A DNA stretch of 64,000 nucleotides from G963422275 sp963422275 (GTDB lineage Bacteria; Pseudomonadota; Alphaproteobacteria; Rhodobacterales; Rhodobacteraceae), in contig OY729418.1 in the NCBI GenBank assembly GCA_963422275.1, positions 2,046,001 to 2,110,000 on the forward strand, written 5' to 3'. The translations under genes were made by a program, and so were the position numbers. Shown piece after piece: positions 17,863 through 26,707 of the stretch. How positions within the stretch are numbered: the first letter of the stretch is position 1; every line of letters begins with the position of its first letter. The notes under the pieces were generated by a model. It made no database searches. It was not told where the DNA came from and saw only the letters and a program-made list of their open reading frames with translations.

Positions 17863-17970
17863 CTCACTGCCCGGCGCGTCATTGGCGAGTGGATCGGCTT
17901 CTACAACACCCAGAGGCCCCACTCGGCGCTGGACGGGCGGACGCCGGCCGAGGCCATCTCACCTTGGCCC
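17863..17970 (+). pseudogene. IS3-family transposase (rve) C-terminal scrap
   Basis: About 35 codons read TARRVIGEWIGFYNTQRPHS then ALDGRTPAEA, the conserved C-terminal end of IS3-type integrase-core transposases. The catalytic Glu region and everything upstream are missing. Confidence 0.6.
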
Positions 17971-18188
17971 AGCTCCGTGCGCCCGCGCAGCGTATCGCCG
18001 ATCGAATCGACGCGCTGATGGCTGAGCTGGACCCCCCCCCCGAGAGCACGGCTGAATCAAGCTGAATCCGAGACGCTGCGTTACCTCGCTTGCTGCCACC
18101 GGAAGGGGAAGCACCGGTGTTGACGACGGGCCGATGGCTTGATATGAAACCTTGGATAATGAAACTCATAGACTGTGGATTAACATCA

Positions 18189-18805
18189 ATGCCACGACCC
18201 GGCACACAGCGCGACTTGGCCCGCGCCATCCTCCGCAGGTGGGGGATCGTGCGTCCGTCCGAATTCGCGGCTGCCGGCGTCACCGCCGCGACCATAGGCC
18301 GGATGTGCCGGGATGGCGAGGTCGTTCATCTCGCACGCGGGCTGTATCAGCTGCCGGATGCACCGCTCGACGCCCATCACAGCCTAGCTGAAGCTGCCAA
18401 GCGCGTGCCGAAAGGGGTCGTCTGCCTCGTCTCCGCGCTGGCGTTTCACGACCTCACCGATCTGCTGCCGCACGCGGTGTGGATGGCAATCGGCGCGAAG
18501 GACTGGTCCCCCAGGGGCAAGAGACCGGCGATCCGGGTCGTCCGGTTCACCGAGGCGTTTCTGACCGACGATGTCGTCACCGAACGTATCGAAGGTGTGC
18601 CGGTGAAGATATTCGGCGTTGCAAGACGATCGCCGACTGCTTTCGCCATCGCCGGACCGTGGGCCAGTCGGTGGCTCTGGAGGGGCTGCAGGAGGCGCTC
18701 CGGCAGCGCAAGGCGACGCCCGCGGAGATCGCCCGTCATGCCGAGCGTGGCCGGGTGTCCGGCGTGGTGCGCCCCTATCTCGAAGCCCTGACCGCCAATG
18801 GCTAG
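18189..18805 (+). pseudogene. AbiEi antitoxin gene, frameshifted
   Basis: From ATG 18189 the protein has the winged-helix front of AbiEi-type antitoxins (GIVRPSEFAAAGVTAATIGR, HLARGLYQL). The central domain follows (CLVSALAFHDLTDLLPHAVW) and then VKIFGVA. Near 18625 the frame slips, and the next frame supplies the C-terminal helices (SVALEGLQEALRQRKATP, AEIARHAERGRV) to the stop at 18805. The stop overlaps the AbiEii start by 8 bases, the usual coupling of this type IV abortive-infection toxin-antitoxin pair. AbiEi represses the operon and neutralises the AbiEii nucleotidyltransferase (family knowledge). A single-base sequencing error cannot be excluded. Confidence 0.72.
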
Positions 18806-19580
18806 GAACGTCGGGGCGTCGGTTCGTGCCCGCCTGTTGCAAGTCGGCAGGCGGACGGGACAGAACTTCGAACTCGTTCTCAACCGGTATGCCGTGGAAC
18901 GGCTGCTGTATCGGCTCTCACGGTCGCGCCATGCCGACCGCTTTGTGCTGAAGGGCGCGATGCTGCTGATGACCTGGTTCGACGAACCGTTCCGGGTTTC
19001 GCGCGACCTCGATCTGCTGGGCTGCGGCGATCCGGCTCCCGAGACGGTACTGGAGATATTCAAGGAGATATTCGGTATCGAGAAACACGACGGGATCGCT
19101 TTCGATACCAACTGAGCACGGGTCGGCCGCATTCGCGAGGACAGCGAGTACGGGGGGCTCCAAATCCGGACGATAGCCGATATCGGCGGCGCCCGTATTG
19201 CGGTGAATGTGGACGTGGGGTTCGGTGACGCGACCGATCCCGAACCGGAGATGCTCGACTACCCGGTACTGCTCGACATGCCGCCGCCCCGCCTGCGCGG
19301 TTACGCCCGCGAGACTGTGATCGCGGAGAAGTTTCAGGCGATGGTCTTCCTCGGCAGGGTCAACAGCCGCATGAAGGACTATTTCGACATCTGGATGCTG
19401 AGCCAGTCATTCGATTTCGAGCGCTCGCGGCTTGCCATGGCCATCTCGGCGACCTTTGCACGGCGTCGGATCGCGATACCCGACGAAACGCCGGAGGCGC
19501 TGTCGACGGCGTTCGCGGTGCTGGAGGCCTTTCTCATGCCGGCTGCCGCAGCAGCACGCGAGGCGGACCACGGGCGATGA
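18798..19580 (+). pseudogene. AbiEii nucleotidyltransferase toxin gene with in-frame stop
   Basis: The frame begins at 18798 with a DUF1814/AbiEii N-terminus (ADRFVLKGAMLLMTWFDEP, RVSRDLDLLG; the nucleotidyltransferase DxD-type site). It meets a TGA at 19113-19115, and the same frame then continues with well-preserved sequence (RIREDSEYGGLQIRTIADIG, VNVDVGFGDATDPEPE, RGYARETVIAEKFQAMV, RMKDYFDIW) to 19580. A single nonsense codon thus truncates the toxin at about 40 percent of its length. With the frameshift in AbiEi, both partners are inactive as read. Confidence 0.75.
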
Positions 19581-20041
19581 CGCACGCCGGCGCAGGTGCT
19601 GCTGGAACGCTTCCGGGCTCGTCTCGAATTCATCTTCAGTACCACGGAGCCACCGTTCCATCCTTCGCGCAGTCCGTTTCGCAATGCGCATTCCCACACG
19701 GTCGCCACACGCCAGCCGACTTCCTGCAGATCGTTGCGCGTCCGGAGACTCCACTCCATGTTGGCTGCGAACTTCGCCTGCCAGAAGTTCGGCCGAGTGG
19801 CTGGACCGGTCGCATACGGACATCCGGCATGACGGTGCCAGAAGCAGCCATGCACGAAACAGACCGCCCCGAAGCGGTGGAAGACCAGGTCCGGCGTTCC
19901 GGGAAGCTTCCGGTCATGCAACTGGTATCTGAGGCCGCGCGCATGCAGCTTGCGGCGAAGTGCCAGTTCCGGTTTCGTGTCCTTGGCACCGGTCCCCGCC
20001 ATCATGCGCGACCGGGTCGATGCATCGACTATATCGGTCAT
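19379..20041 (-). CDS. vsr: Very short patch repair endonuclease (Vsr)
   Basis: The first 125 or so residues from ATG 20041 form a complete Vsr core: the N-terminal Glu in KPELALRRKLHARGLRY, the catalytic Asp in LPGTPDLVFHRFG, and the two histidines and Zn-site cysteine in CFVHGCFWHRHAGCPY. NMEWSLRTRNDLQEVGWRV and a WECAL end follow. Vsr nicks 5' of T in T:G mismatches left by deaminated Dcm sites. The remaining residues to 19379 are low-complexity, antisense to abiEii, and probably arise because a frameshift near 19655 removed the native end; another frame there continues in a Vsr-like way. It is divergent from the dcm remnant. Confidence 0.75.
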   Translation of the reverse strand: MTDIVDASTRSRMMAGTGAKDTKPELALRRKLHARGLRYQLHDRKLPGTPDLVFHRFGAVCFVHGCFWHRHAGCPYATGPATRPNFWQAKFAANMEWSLRTRNDLQEVGWRVATVWECALRNGLREGWNGGSVVLKMNSRRARKRSSSTCAGVRHRPWSASRAAAAAGMRKASSTANAVDSASGVSSGIAIRRRAKVAEMAMASRERSKSNDWLSIQMSK

Positions 20042-20313
20042 CATTCGGCCTGCTCGAAATGCCAAGGGCGAGACTGCCCGTGTATTTCACGGAAGGTCAT
20101 CGATGCGGTCAAGGAATGCCGACCCATTATCCGGCTACGAGAGCAGGTTCGGTGCAGGCACTCGGAAATGCGCCGCACGGGGTCGCTTGACCGCTCTGGA
20201 GTCAAAGCTGAAGGCACGGCTGTGAAAGAGAAATCTATAGCGCGCGCTTTCCGGTTTCCGATGGCCCCTGTCGGCAAGCCGCTTGCAGCATCCGCCCCGA
20301 CACCGGACCAGCC

Positions 20314-21787
20314 ATGACGGATCCGGTTCCCGTCGTCGACCTTTTTTCGGGTACTGGCGGTCTGGCCGAGGGCTTCGCCGCACTGCGGGACTCCAGCGGC
20401 CATCCCCGCTTCAGCATCGTCCTCTCGATCGAGATGGACGAGACGGCCTACCGCACGTTGCGCCTGCGCGAGTTCCTGCGAAAGTTCCCGTCCGGGTTCC
20501 CACCCGAGTACCACGACTTCCTCAACGGTATCGTTGCACGGGAACCCGACTGGGCGACCCTCTACCCGCACAAGTGGCGGGAAGCTTGCGACGAGACCCG
20601 GTGTCTGAAGCTCGGGACATAAGCGGCTACCTCCTTCGTCCGGAAGCGGATTGCGAAGATTAGTGCCAGACACGGAGATAGAACCGTTCTCCTCGGCGGA
20701 CCTCCCTGCCAGTCCTATTCGGTGGCCGTCAGGGACTGCAACGTGGGCAATGCCGACTACGACCCCGCCGCCGAGCGGCAGTCGCTCTATCTGGAATACG
20801 CGAAGGTGCTCGCGCAGCTCCAGCCGGCCGTCGCCGTCATGGAGAACGTCAGGGGCATGCTGTCTGCCAGACATGACGGCCGGCCGATTTTTTCCGACGT
20901 CATGGACTCCCTCATGCATGCCGGGGGCACGGAACGATATCGTCTCTTCTCCCTCGCCCCCCATGCAGGCCGATCATGGGGCTTAGGCCTGATCCGAAGG
21001 ACTTCCTCGTTCGCGCGGAAGAGCACGGAGTACCGCAGTCACGCCACAGGGTATTCGTGATCTGCATTCGTCGCGACATCGCCGCTACCCTGCGGAGTGA
21101 CCTGCTGCCTGTTCTCGACCGAAGCGAAGCCACGACTTCCGTGCATGACATCATCGGTGCAATGCCGATGCTTCGAAGCCGGCTCAGCTGGGACGACGAA
21201 GATGCTTCGTGGCAGCGGGCCGTGGTCAAGGCACACAAGCTGACCTGTCGGTCCATGCCCGCCATGCCACCGGGCGCGGAGCGGAAATTCCGGATCGCGC
21301 TCGATCATGCTCTGGAATCGACGAAAAGTGCAGCCCTGCCTTACCGCGAGGTGCAGGGCGGCACCGGCTTTCCCGATGCATGCCCAACCGATTTGCGCAA
21401 CTGGATCTCCGACCCGAACCTGACGCGGCTGCCCAACAATGAAACCAGGGGCCACATCGAAGAGGACCTTGCGCGATATCTGTTCGCAGCAGCATTCGCC
21501 TTCGAAAGATCACCCAGATCTCGCGATTTCCCGCGAGCACTCGCAGCGAGGCACCGAAGCTGGAACACCGGAAAGTTCGACGACCGCTTCCGGGTGCAAC
21601 TGCGCGACCGCCCTTCGATCACGATCACGAGTCACATTGCGAAGGACGGCCACTATTTCATCCACCCCGACCCGGCCCAGTGCCGAAGTCTCACGGTACG
21701 AGAGGCCGCCCGCCTCCAGACCTTTCCGGACAACTATTTCTTCCACGGTGGCCGCACGCGGCAGTATGTGCAGGTCGGCATGGCAAA
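20314..21787 (+). pseudogene. DNA (cytosine-5) methyltransferase gene (Dcm-type), broken
   Basis: C5-MTase motifs appear in order: motif I VDLFSGTGGLAEGF at 20335, motif IV GGPPCQSYS near 20700 with the catalytic Cys, motif VI MENVRG, motif VIII QSRHRVFVI, a target-recognition region, and motif IX/X ending YVQVGMA near 21785. An in-frame TAA lies at 20620-20622, one frameshift lies near 20985, and the 3' end (the usual NAVPP continuation) is cut off by an IS5-type remnant at 21787. The gene is therefore dead at three places. The adjacent divergent vsr gene is its natural partner. Confidence 0.8.
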
Positions 21788-22033
21788 TCAGCGTTCTGGA
21801 AGGTCGCGCCACGGCGTGCCGGTGCGCAGGATGTGAAAGATCCCGCTGATCACCCGCCGGTCGTCCACCCGTGGAACGCCCCGCGGCTTGTCAGGTAGCA
21901 ACGGCGAGATGATCGCCCATTCCGCATCCGTCAGATCGTGCCGGCCCTGCATCCTCAATCTCCCACTGTTTGGAAGATTGAATCACATCAGAGCCGAAAA
22001 GAAAATCCCTTTTCACTTTATGAGTACACAACC
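21787..22033 (-). mobile_element. IS5-family (IS427-type) element, 5' end only
   Basis: These 247 bases are nearly identical to the right-hand 240 bases of the neighbouring copy. They hold the terminal repeat (at the right edge, ending in CCTAG) and the first codons of the transposase (LTDAEWAIISPLLPD...). The rest is missing at the junction with dcm. It shares the CTAG with the next copy, so the two lie head to tail. Confidence 0.75.
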
Positions 22034-22661
22034 TAGGTCGTGCACTCATTGATTTTGATCCGGAGGCGGATGCAGGCGAGGAAGTTTCTTGCAAGCTTGT
22101 GATGGCGGGTCGCGATACCTCGGAAGTGCTTGAGCTTGTTGAAGAAACGTTCGACGAGGTTGCGTTGGTGGTACAGGTGATCGGGTACCGAGCGCCGCTC
22201 CCGGCGGTCCCGTTGGGTCGGGATGTGGGGGCAAGAGCCATGGTCGGCAATGCGTTTGAGGATGGCGCGGCCGTCGTCGTCGACGTGGATTTTGGTGCTC
22301 AACCCGCCTCGCGAGCGTCCGATGGCGTGGTCCGGACCCCCTTTTTTCCGCCCGCGGCGTGCTGGTGGGCGCGCACCACCGAGGCGTCGAGGAGATGAAG
22401 AGATCCCGGCGAGCCCGTCGCCAGCGCCCCGAACAGGCGCTCCCACACTCCTTGCTTGGCCCAGCGGTTGTATACTGTCGCATATGGCCCGCAGCGTTCC
22501 GGAAGGTCGCGCCACGGCGTGCCGGTGCGCAGGATGTGAAAGATCCCGCTGATCGCCCGCCGCTCGTCCACCCGCGGAACGCCCCGCGGCTTGTCAGGCG
22601 GCAACGGCGAGATGATCGCCCATTCCGCATCCGTCAGATCGTGCCTTCCCTGCATCCTCAA
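22033..22661 (-). pseudogene. IS427-type transposase, two frames, central part deleted
   Basis: The first frame starts at 22661 (MRMQGRHDLTDAEWAIIS) and runs through the first DDE Asp (HLLDASVVRAHQ) to GGKKG. There a run of six A followed by five G allows slippage into the second frame (AIGRSRGGLSTKIH), as in IS427-type elements that use programmed frameshifting. After STKIH the protein jumps to ILKRIADHGSCPHIPTQRDR, so the stretch with the second catalytic Asp (ADKGYD-like) is missing. The Glu end (RNLVERFFNKLKHFRGIATR) is kept. Losing one DDE residue makes it catalytically dead. Confidence 0.75.
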
Positions 22662-22739
22662 TCTCCCGCTGTCTGGAAGATTGAATCACATCAGTGCTGA
22701 AAAGAAAATCCCTTTTCCCTTTATGAGTACACGACCTAG
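22033..22739 (-). mobile_element. IS5-family (IS427-type) element, internally deleted
   Basis: It is bounded by imperfect terminal repeats AGGTCGTGCACTCAT (left) and, reversed, AGGTCGTGTACTCAT (right), each flanked by CTAG-type target sequence. It contains two overlapping transposase frames and is about 707 bp, shorter than I expect for this group because of an internal deletion. Confidence 0.75.
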
Positions 22740-22740
22740 T

Positions 22741-22965
22741 GCACGCCGAAGGCTGCACGCGACGGCAAGCGCAGCGAGCCGGAGCACGAGCGGCGCACAA
22801 GTTGCTGCGGATCATTTACGTCATGCTAAGATCACCACGCCCTACTACGACCGCACCGCCAACTGCGACGCGCTGATGGTCAAGCGCAACGCCCCGCGAT
22901 GGATCCGGATGCTCCGCCGCTACGGCTATATCGAGCCGGTGGACGCGCAGCTCCAGGCGGCCTGA
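22741..22965 (+). pseudogene. IS110-like transposase C-terminal scrap
   Basis: Two frames give pieces resembling the C-terminus of IS110/IS116-type transposases: AHKLLRIIYVMLRSPRP and then, after a one-base slip, YYDRTANCDALMVKRNAPRW and IRMLRRYGYI to the stop at 22965. Assignment rests on my memory of the family's C-terminal pattern. Confidence 0.4.
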
Positions 22966-23127
22966 CCGGCCCTGCCTCACGCCACCCGGCAACGCAACAT
23001 GGGACCGGCTCGGGCCACATCGGGGAAGTCCAACACTCGGACCCGCTAGGCCGGCACAGGCGTCCGCCACCAACTCCGATACCCTGGTGTTGGCGTGCCA
23101 CCGCTCGCGCCAAGTCCGAATCTGTTT

Positions 23128-23247
23128 CACGGCAATGGGGAATCGGTCGGAGTCCTCGCCGTCGCGCTTCCAGCGCCGCGTCTGCATCTTGCCCGCGACA
23201 TAGACCAGGCGGCCCTTCCGGGCGTGCTTCTCAATTATGCGCCAATT
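23128..23247 (-). pseudogene. Single-stranded DNA-binding protein (SSB) fragment
   Basis: Forty codons read NWRIIEKHARKGRLVYVAGK then MQTRRWKRDGEDSDRF, the central OB-fold strand pattern of SSB proteins (KGxxVYVxGxxxTRxW). The upstream part is cut exactly at the left terminal repeat of the IS1595-type element at 23249; the C-terminal tail is also gone. It is probably a phage or plasmid ssb relic. Confidence 0.5.
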
Positions 23248-23248
23248 G

Positions 23249-24100
23249 CTTATGCACATGGTTCCGGCGACACAAAACATTGTGTTCGGGATGTCGGATG
23301 ATAGAATGTTCGCATGACATTCTTGACGTGGAACTGTCCCATGACTGAAATCCCCGCCAGCCTCATCGCCTTCCAGCGCCGGTTCCACGACGACGACGCC
23401 TGCGCCCACGACCGCGGGTGGCAGCTGAAGACCAAGTCGCACAGCTTCGAGTGCGCCTGTTGCCATCGTCAAGCCTCGGCCACCGCTGGCACCCTCCTGC
23501 ACCGAACCAAGCTGTCGCTCGCGATCCGGTTCCGGGTCGCCTGTCTGATGACCACTCATTCCAATGGCATCTCCGCCTTGCAGTTGCAGAAGCGGCTCGG
23601 GATCGGATCCTGTCGCAGCGCTTGGATGCTCGCCGCCAAGCTTCGCCGCGCCATGGCCACCCCCGAGAGCAGCCCGCTGTCCGGTCTGGTCGGGATCGAC
23701 GAGGCCAGCCTGCCGCAGCGCGACAAGGGTGCACCTTCGGGGCCGGGGCGCAACCCCGAAGGCAAGATGCCGGTCGCCGGCGCGGTCGAACTCGGCACGG
23801 CAACGCGTCGGGCCGCCTGCGGCTGGCCACGGTCCCGTCCTGCAACGCCAAGGATCTCGACAACTTCGCTGTGCGCAACACCGCCGCGACCGCGACCGTC
23901 AAGACAGACGGCTGCAGCGCGGTGCCTCGGGACCGCCACCGGCCCCAGGTCGTCGGCGACAGGCCCGCCCGTGAAATCCTCGCCTGGATCCACACCGCGT
24001 TTTCCAACCTCAAGGGCTGGGCGCGGGGCGTCTGCCACGGGCTGCGCGCCAAACCTCGCCCCTGCTGCATCTTGATCAAATCGGAACCAAGTGCATAAGC
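23249..24100 (+). mobile_element. IS1595-family element with terminal inverted repeats
   Basis: The left end GCTTATGCACATGGTTCCG (23249-23267) and the right end CGGAACCAAGTGCATAAGC (24082-24100) are inverted repeats matching at 18 of 19 positions. Between them lies one degraded transposase gene on the plus strand. No clean target duplication is seen; only a loose similarity (ATTGGCG plus an A/T-rich tail) exists between the flanks read on the minus strand. Confidence 0.65.
23344..24098 (+). pseudogene. IS1595-family (ISSod11-like) transposase, frameshifted
   Basis: The first part, from about 23344, reads as an IS1595-type transposase: a damaged zinc-ribbon (only some cysteines, CACCHRQASATAGTLLHRTK), MTTHSNGISALQLQKRLGIG, the motif with the first catalytic Asp GLVGIDEASL, then NPEGKMPVAGAVELG. 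After about 23810 the protein continues in other frames, ending LAWIHTAFSNLKGWARGVCH (Glu/Asn region altered) near 24040. Several frameshifts and the short 3' end show it is inactive. Confidence 0.65.
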
Positions 24101-24111
24101 AGTATTCGCCA

Positions 24112-24996
24112 ATGCAACATGGCCGGTCGCTCAGGCGTGCGTTGGGAGGAAGACTGCGAACCTACCGCCCTAGGCGCACTGGCCAGACACATCTTGAGGC
24201 GGTCCGCAAGAGTCTCGTTCGCGGCGAGCTTGTCCTCAATGGCTTTAGCCGTTGGCGACTCCTGCAGGCAAGGGGCCCAGCGCTTTGCTGGACGTTTGCC
24301 GAGGCTGGACAAACCGCGGCGATTGCCCAGAGGGAAATCCGGGTCGCGCGGCGCGAGTCTGGCCAGCTCCGCATCGTCGAAGCGGACGAAAAAACCGCTG
24401 ACGAGGTGATCGCACAGATTGAAACTGCCTACAAGCGTCCTGAACTGCTCATCGCCCGACGAGACTGGGTCGAGCGTCCAGCTCTCAATCCATCATTTCG
24501 CCGAATGCTGTCGGTGGCAAGAAAACACTGTTTGGTCGTGCATGTCATAGCCGCACTTGGCAACGCCTCAAGGATCGATGATGAAGTCCAGCGCACGGCG
24601 TTGCAGATTCACCGGTTTCAGCAAAACCCTCTGTTAAGGCCGCTGCCACATACATCAAACATCGAACGCCGCTTCGGCAATGCGCTCGCCCGCTTGAGAC
24701 TGGATCCCAAGCCACAACACCCGGTCGCCCATTATTTCCTGGACTTTGCCGTATTCGGCAGCGTCGGCGCATTGCCCGTAAGGTTGGATGTCGAAGTTGA
24801 CGGTCCGTACTGGCATGAGGAACTGCCGGGCTGTCATCGCGTTGAAGACAAACATCGAGATCAGATCCTCAAAAAGCTTGGCTGGAGGCCAATACGATTT
24901 TGGACCAACGAAATCGAGCAAGATGAAATCAAATGTATTGAGATCATTGAAAAGGAAGCCGCGTCAGCGGTTCCGCTCGCGGGTCGAAATAGCTGA
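24112..24996 (+). CDS. PD-(D/E)XK-like (DUF559/Vsr-type) nuclease domain protein, 5' end uncertain
   Basis: The last 110 or so residues look like a Vsr/DUF559-type endonuclease fold. An Asp is in AHYFLDFAVF, an ExD pair is in LDVEVDGPYWH, a following basic/acidic helix reads RVEDKHRDQILKKLGW, and the end is RPIRFWTNEIEQDEI. The N-terminal 190 residues are not recognised. The open frame begins inside the right repeat of the IS1595-type element (ATG 24091), so the native 5' end was probably removed; 24112 is the first ATG outside it. It ends 13 bases before the coiled-coil gene, which has its own strong ribosome-binding site, so it is the first visible gene of the operon. A nuclease role is inferred from motifs only. 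Confidence 0.6.
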   Translation: MQHGRSLRRALGGRLRTYRPRRTGQTHLEAVRKSLVRGELVLNGFSRWRLLQARGPALCWTFAEAGQTAAIAQREIRVARRESGQLRIVEADEKTADEVIAQIETAYKRPELLIARRDWVERPALNPSFRRMLSVARKHCLVVHVIAALGNASRIDDEVQRTALQIHRFQQNPLLRPLPHTSNIERRFGNALARLRLDPKPQHPVAHYFLDFAVFGSVGALPVRLDVEVDGPYWHEELPGCHRVEDKHRDQILKKLGWRPIRFWTNEIEQDEIKCIEIIEKEAASAVPLAGRNS

Positions 24997-25009
24997 GGGA
25001 GGAGAACCC

Positions 25010-26707
25010 ATGACGGCATCGAAAGCAGACAATCAAAAGCGGCGCACTGAGGGACTCATTTTAGGGCTTCTGGTAACCGCTACATTAGTGTTGGCAATGG
25101 TGTGGGCGGCATTAGGTGAGGAAATCCTCACTTTACCCGAAAGCCGTAGAGAGGCTGCTGACATAGAGGCGCGTCTTCCTGGCTTGCGGACCGAGCGAGA
25201 TTCATTGACCGCGGAGATTTCCGCGTTAAAGGCAGAACTCTCGGATCAGGCGGCGAAGCTGGAGCAAGCTCGGGCCATCGCCAACGAATTGCCGAACCTT
25301 CAAGCTGAGGAAACACGAGCGCGCGGCGACCGCGACCGCCTGGTGAAGGAAGTAGCGAGTCTCACATCGGATCTGGCTGTGTTGGGCGGAGAGGCAACCG
25401 CTCACGAGGCGCGTCTTCCTGGCTTGCGGACCGAGCGAGATTCATTGACCGCGGAGATTTCCGCGTTAAAGGCAGAACTCTCGGATCAGGCGGCGAAGCT
25501 GGAGCAAGCTCGGGCCATCGCCAACGAATTGCCGAACCTTCAAGCTGAGGAAACACGAGCGCGCGGCGACCGCGACCGCTTGGCGAAGGAAGTGGCGAGT
25601 CTCACGTCGGATCTGGCTGTGTTGGGCGGAGAGGCAACCGCTCACGAGGTGCGTCTTCCTGGCTTGCGGACCGAGCGAGATTCATTGACCGCGGAGATTT
25701 CCGCGTTAAAGGCAGAACTCTCGGATCAGGCGGCGAAGCTGGAGCAAGCTCGGGCCATCGCCAACGAATTGCCGAACCTTCAAGCTGAGGAAACACGAGC
25801 GCGCGGCGACCGCGACCGCTTGGCGAAGGAAGTGGCGAGTCTCACGTCGGATCTGGCTGTGTTGGGCGGAGAGGCAACCGCTCACGAGGTGCGTCTCCCT
25901 GGCTTGCGAACCGAACGAGATTCATTGACCGCGGAGATTTCCGCGTTAAAGGCAGAACTCTCGGATCAGGCGGCGAAGCTGGAGCAAGCTCGGGCCATCG
26001 CCAACGAATTGCCGAACCTTCAAGCTGAGGAAACACGAGCGCGCGGCGACCGCGACCGCTTGGCGAAGGAAGTGGCGAGTCTCACGTCGGACGTGGGCGC
26101 GTTGCAGGGAAGTGCCAATCTACTCATCGAGCAGATCGAGAGCTTCAAGGGGGAACTCAACGATCTCTTGTTGCGGTCTGAGGCGGAAAGGAAGCTCTTG
26201 GCGGAGGTGGTACAGGAACTGAACGAGGAACAACAAAGTCTAGCGAAAACAAGGGACACACACGCCGCGGAAAAGCAAAAGCTGGCGCAAACCGCGGTTG
26301 AGCTTTCAAACGCCGATCGACTTCTTGAAACAATTCGAGTTGATCTCAATGGCTTGACCGCAGAGGAACGAGGCATCCGCAGTGAAATCGCGCAGTTAAC
26401 TGAAGAGAATGGTGAACTCGCACGAGGAAACGAAGGACAAGCCGCGCGTCTTGCCAGCCTCCAAGAAGAGATTCAAAATGTGCGCTCTGAACTAGCAGCG
26501 GATCAGGGGCAACTGGACCGAGCCAAAGACGAACTGGCCAGAGCACAGGCAATGCTGAACTCCGTTAATGCCCGCATGGAAGCTGCATCCGCACGGCTAC
26601 AGCATTTGGCTGGCGTCGAAGCCACGGCCCAACAGCGTCTTGTCACCTTAATTCACGAACTGACTGAGGTACAGCAGTTGGACAGAAGAAATGAGGCTGC
26701 ACAATGA
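25010..26707 (+). CDS. Membrane-anchored coiled-coil protein with tandem 80-residue repeats
   Basis: A 565-residue protein. Residues about 15-36 form one transmembrane helix (LILGLLVTATLVLAMVWAAL) after a short positive N-terminus (KRR), so most of the protein should lie outside the cytoplasm if the positive-inside rule holds, or be held at the membrane. The rest is continuous heptad coiled coil (SLTAEISALKAELSDQAAKL type). About residues 55-361 are nearly four copies of one 80-residue unit, nearly identical even in DNA. No enzymatic motif is seen. The start at 25010 has a GAGGGAGGAGA ribosome-binding site. The stop overlaps the next gene's ATG (ATGA), showing tight coupling to the AAA ATPase. 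Long coiled coils often serve as levers or sensors in defence complexes; that is inference. Confidence 0.8.
   Translation: MTASKADNQKRRTEGLILGLLVTATLVLAMVWAALGEEILTLPESRREAADIEARLPGLRTERDSLTAEISALKAELSDQAAKLEQARAIANELPNLQAEETRARGDRDRLVKEVASLTSDLAVLGGEATAHEARLPGLRTERDSLTAEISALKAELSDQAAKLEQARAIANELPNLQAEETRARGDRDRLAKEVASLTSDLAVLGGEATAHEVRLPGLRTERDSLTAEISALKAELSDQAAKLEQARAIANELPNLQAEETRARGDRDRLAKEVASLTSDLAVLGGEATAHEVRLPGLRTERDSLTAEISALKAELSDQAAKLEQARAIANELPNLQAEETRARGDRDRLAKEVASLTSDVGALQGSANLLIEQIESFKGELNDLLLRSEAERKLLAEVVQELNEEQQSLAKTRDTHAAEKQKLAQTAVELSNADRLLETIRVDLNGLTAEERGIRSEIAQLTEENGELARGNEGQAARLASLQEEIQNVRSELAADQGQLDRAKDELARAQAMLNSVNARMEAASARLQHLAGVEATAQQRLVTLIHELTEVQQLDRRNEAAQ
25171..26094 (+). 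repeat. Tandem 240-bp repeat, about 3.9 copies
   Basis: Units begin at 25171, 25411, 25651 and 25891; the last diverges after about 26094. Copies differ at only a few bases, and the period is exactly 80 codons. The unit lies within the coiled-coil gene. Confidence 0.95.

Noticed and set aside
17652..17882. N-terminal extension of the DUF5372-like frame
   Set aside because: The upstream codons show no family similarity and run antisense to the IS3 scrap; the GTG at 17651 is the more sensible start.
19113..19115. TGA in abiEii as a recoded (Trp or Sec) codon
   Set aside because: All other genes here use TGA as stop, no selenocysteine context is seen, and the partner gene is also broken.
22816..23559. 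A 247-codon minus-strand frame as one protein
   Set aside because: It joins an IS1595 end, an ssb scrap and antisense IS110 DNA; only the 40-codon SSB-like part is meaningful.
23241..24115. Target-site duplication of the IS1595-type element at 23249-24100
   Set aside because: The flanks share only an imperfect ATTGGCG-type similarity that does not abut both ends, so no true duplication can be claimed.
25171..26094. Regular tandem repeats suggesting a CRISPR array
   Set aside because: The unit is 240 bp with no spacers and an exact codon multiple inside a coiled-coil gene.
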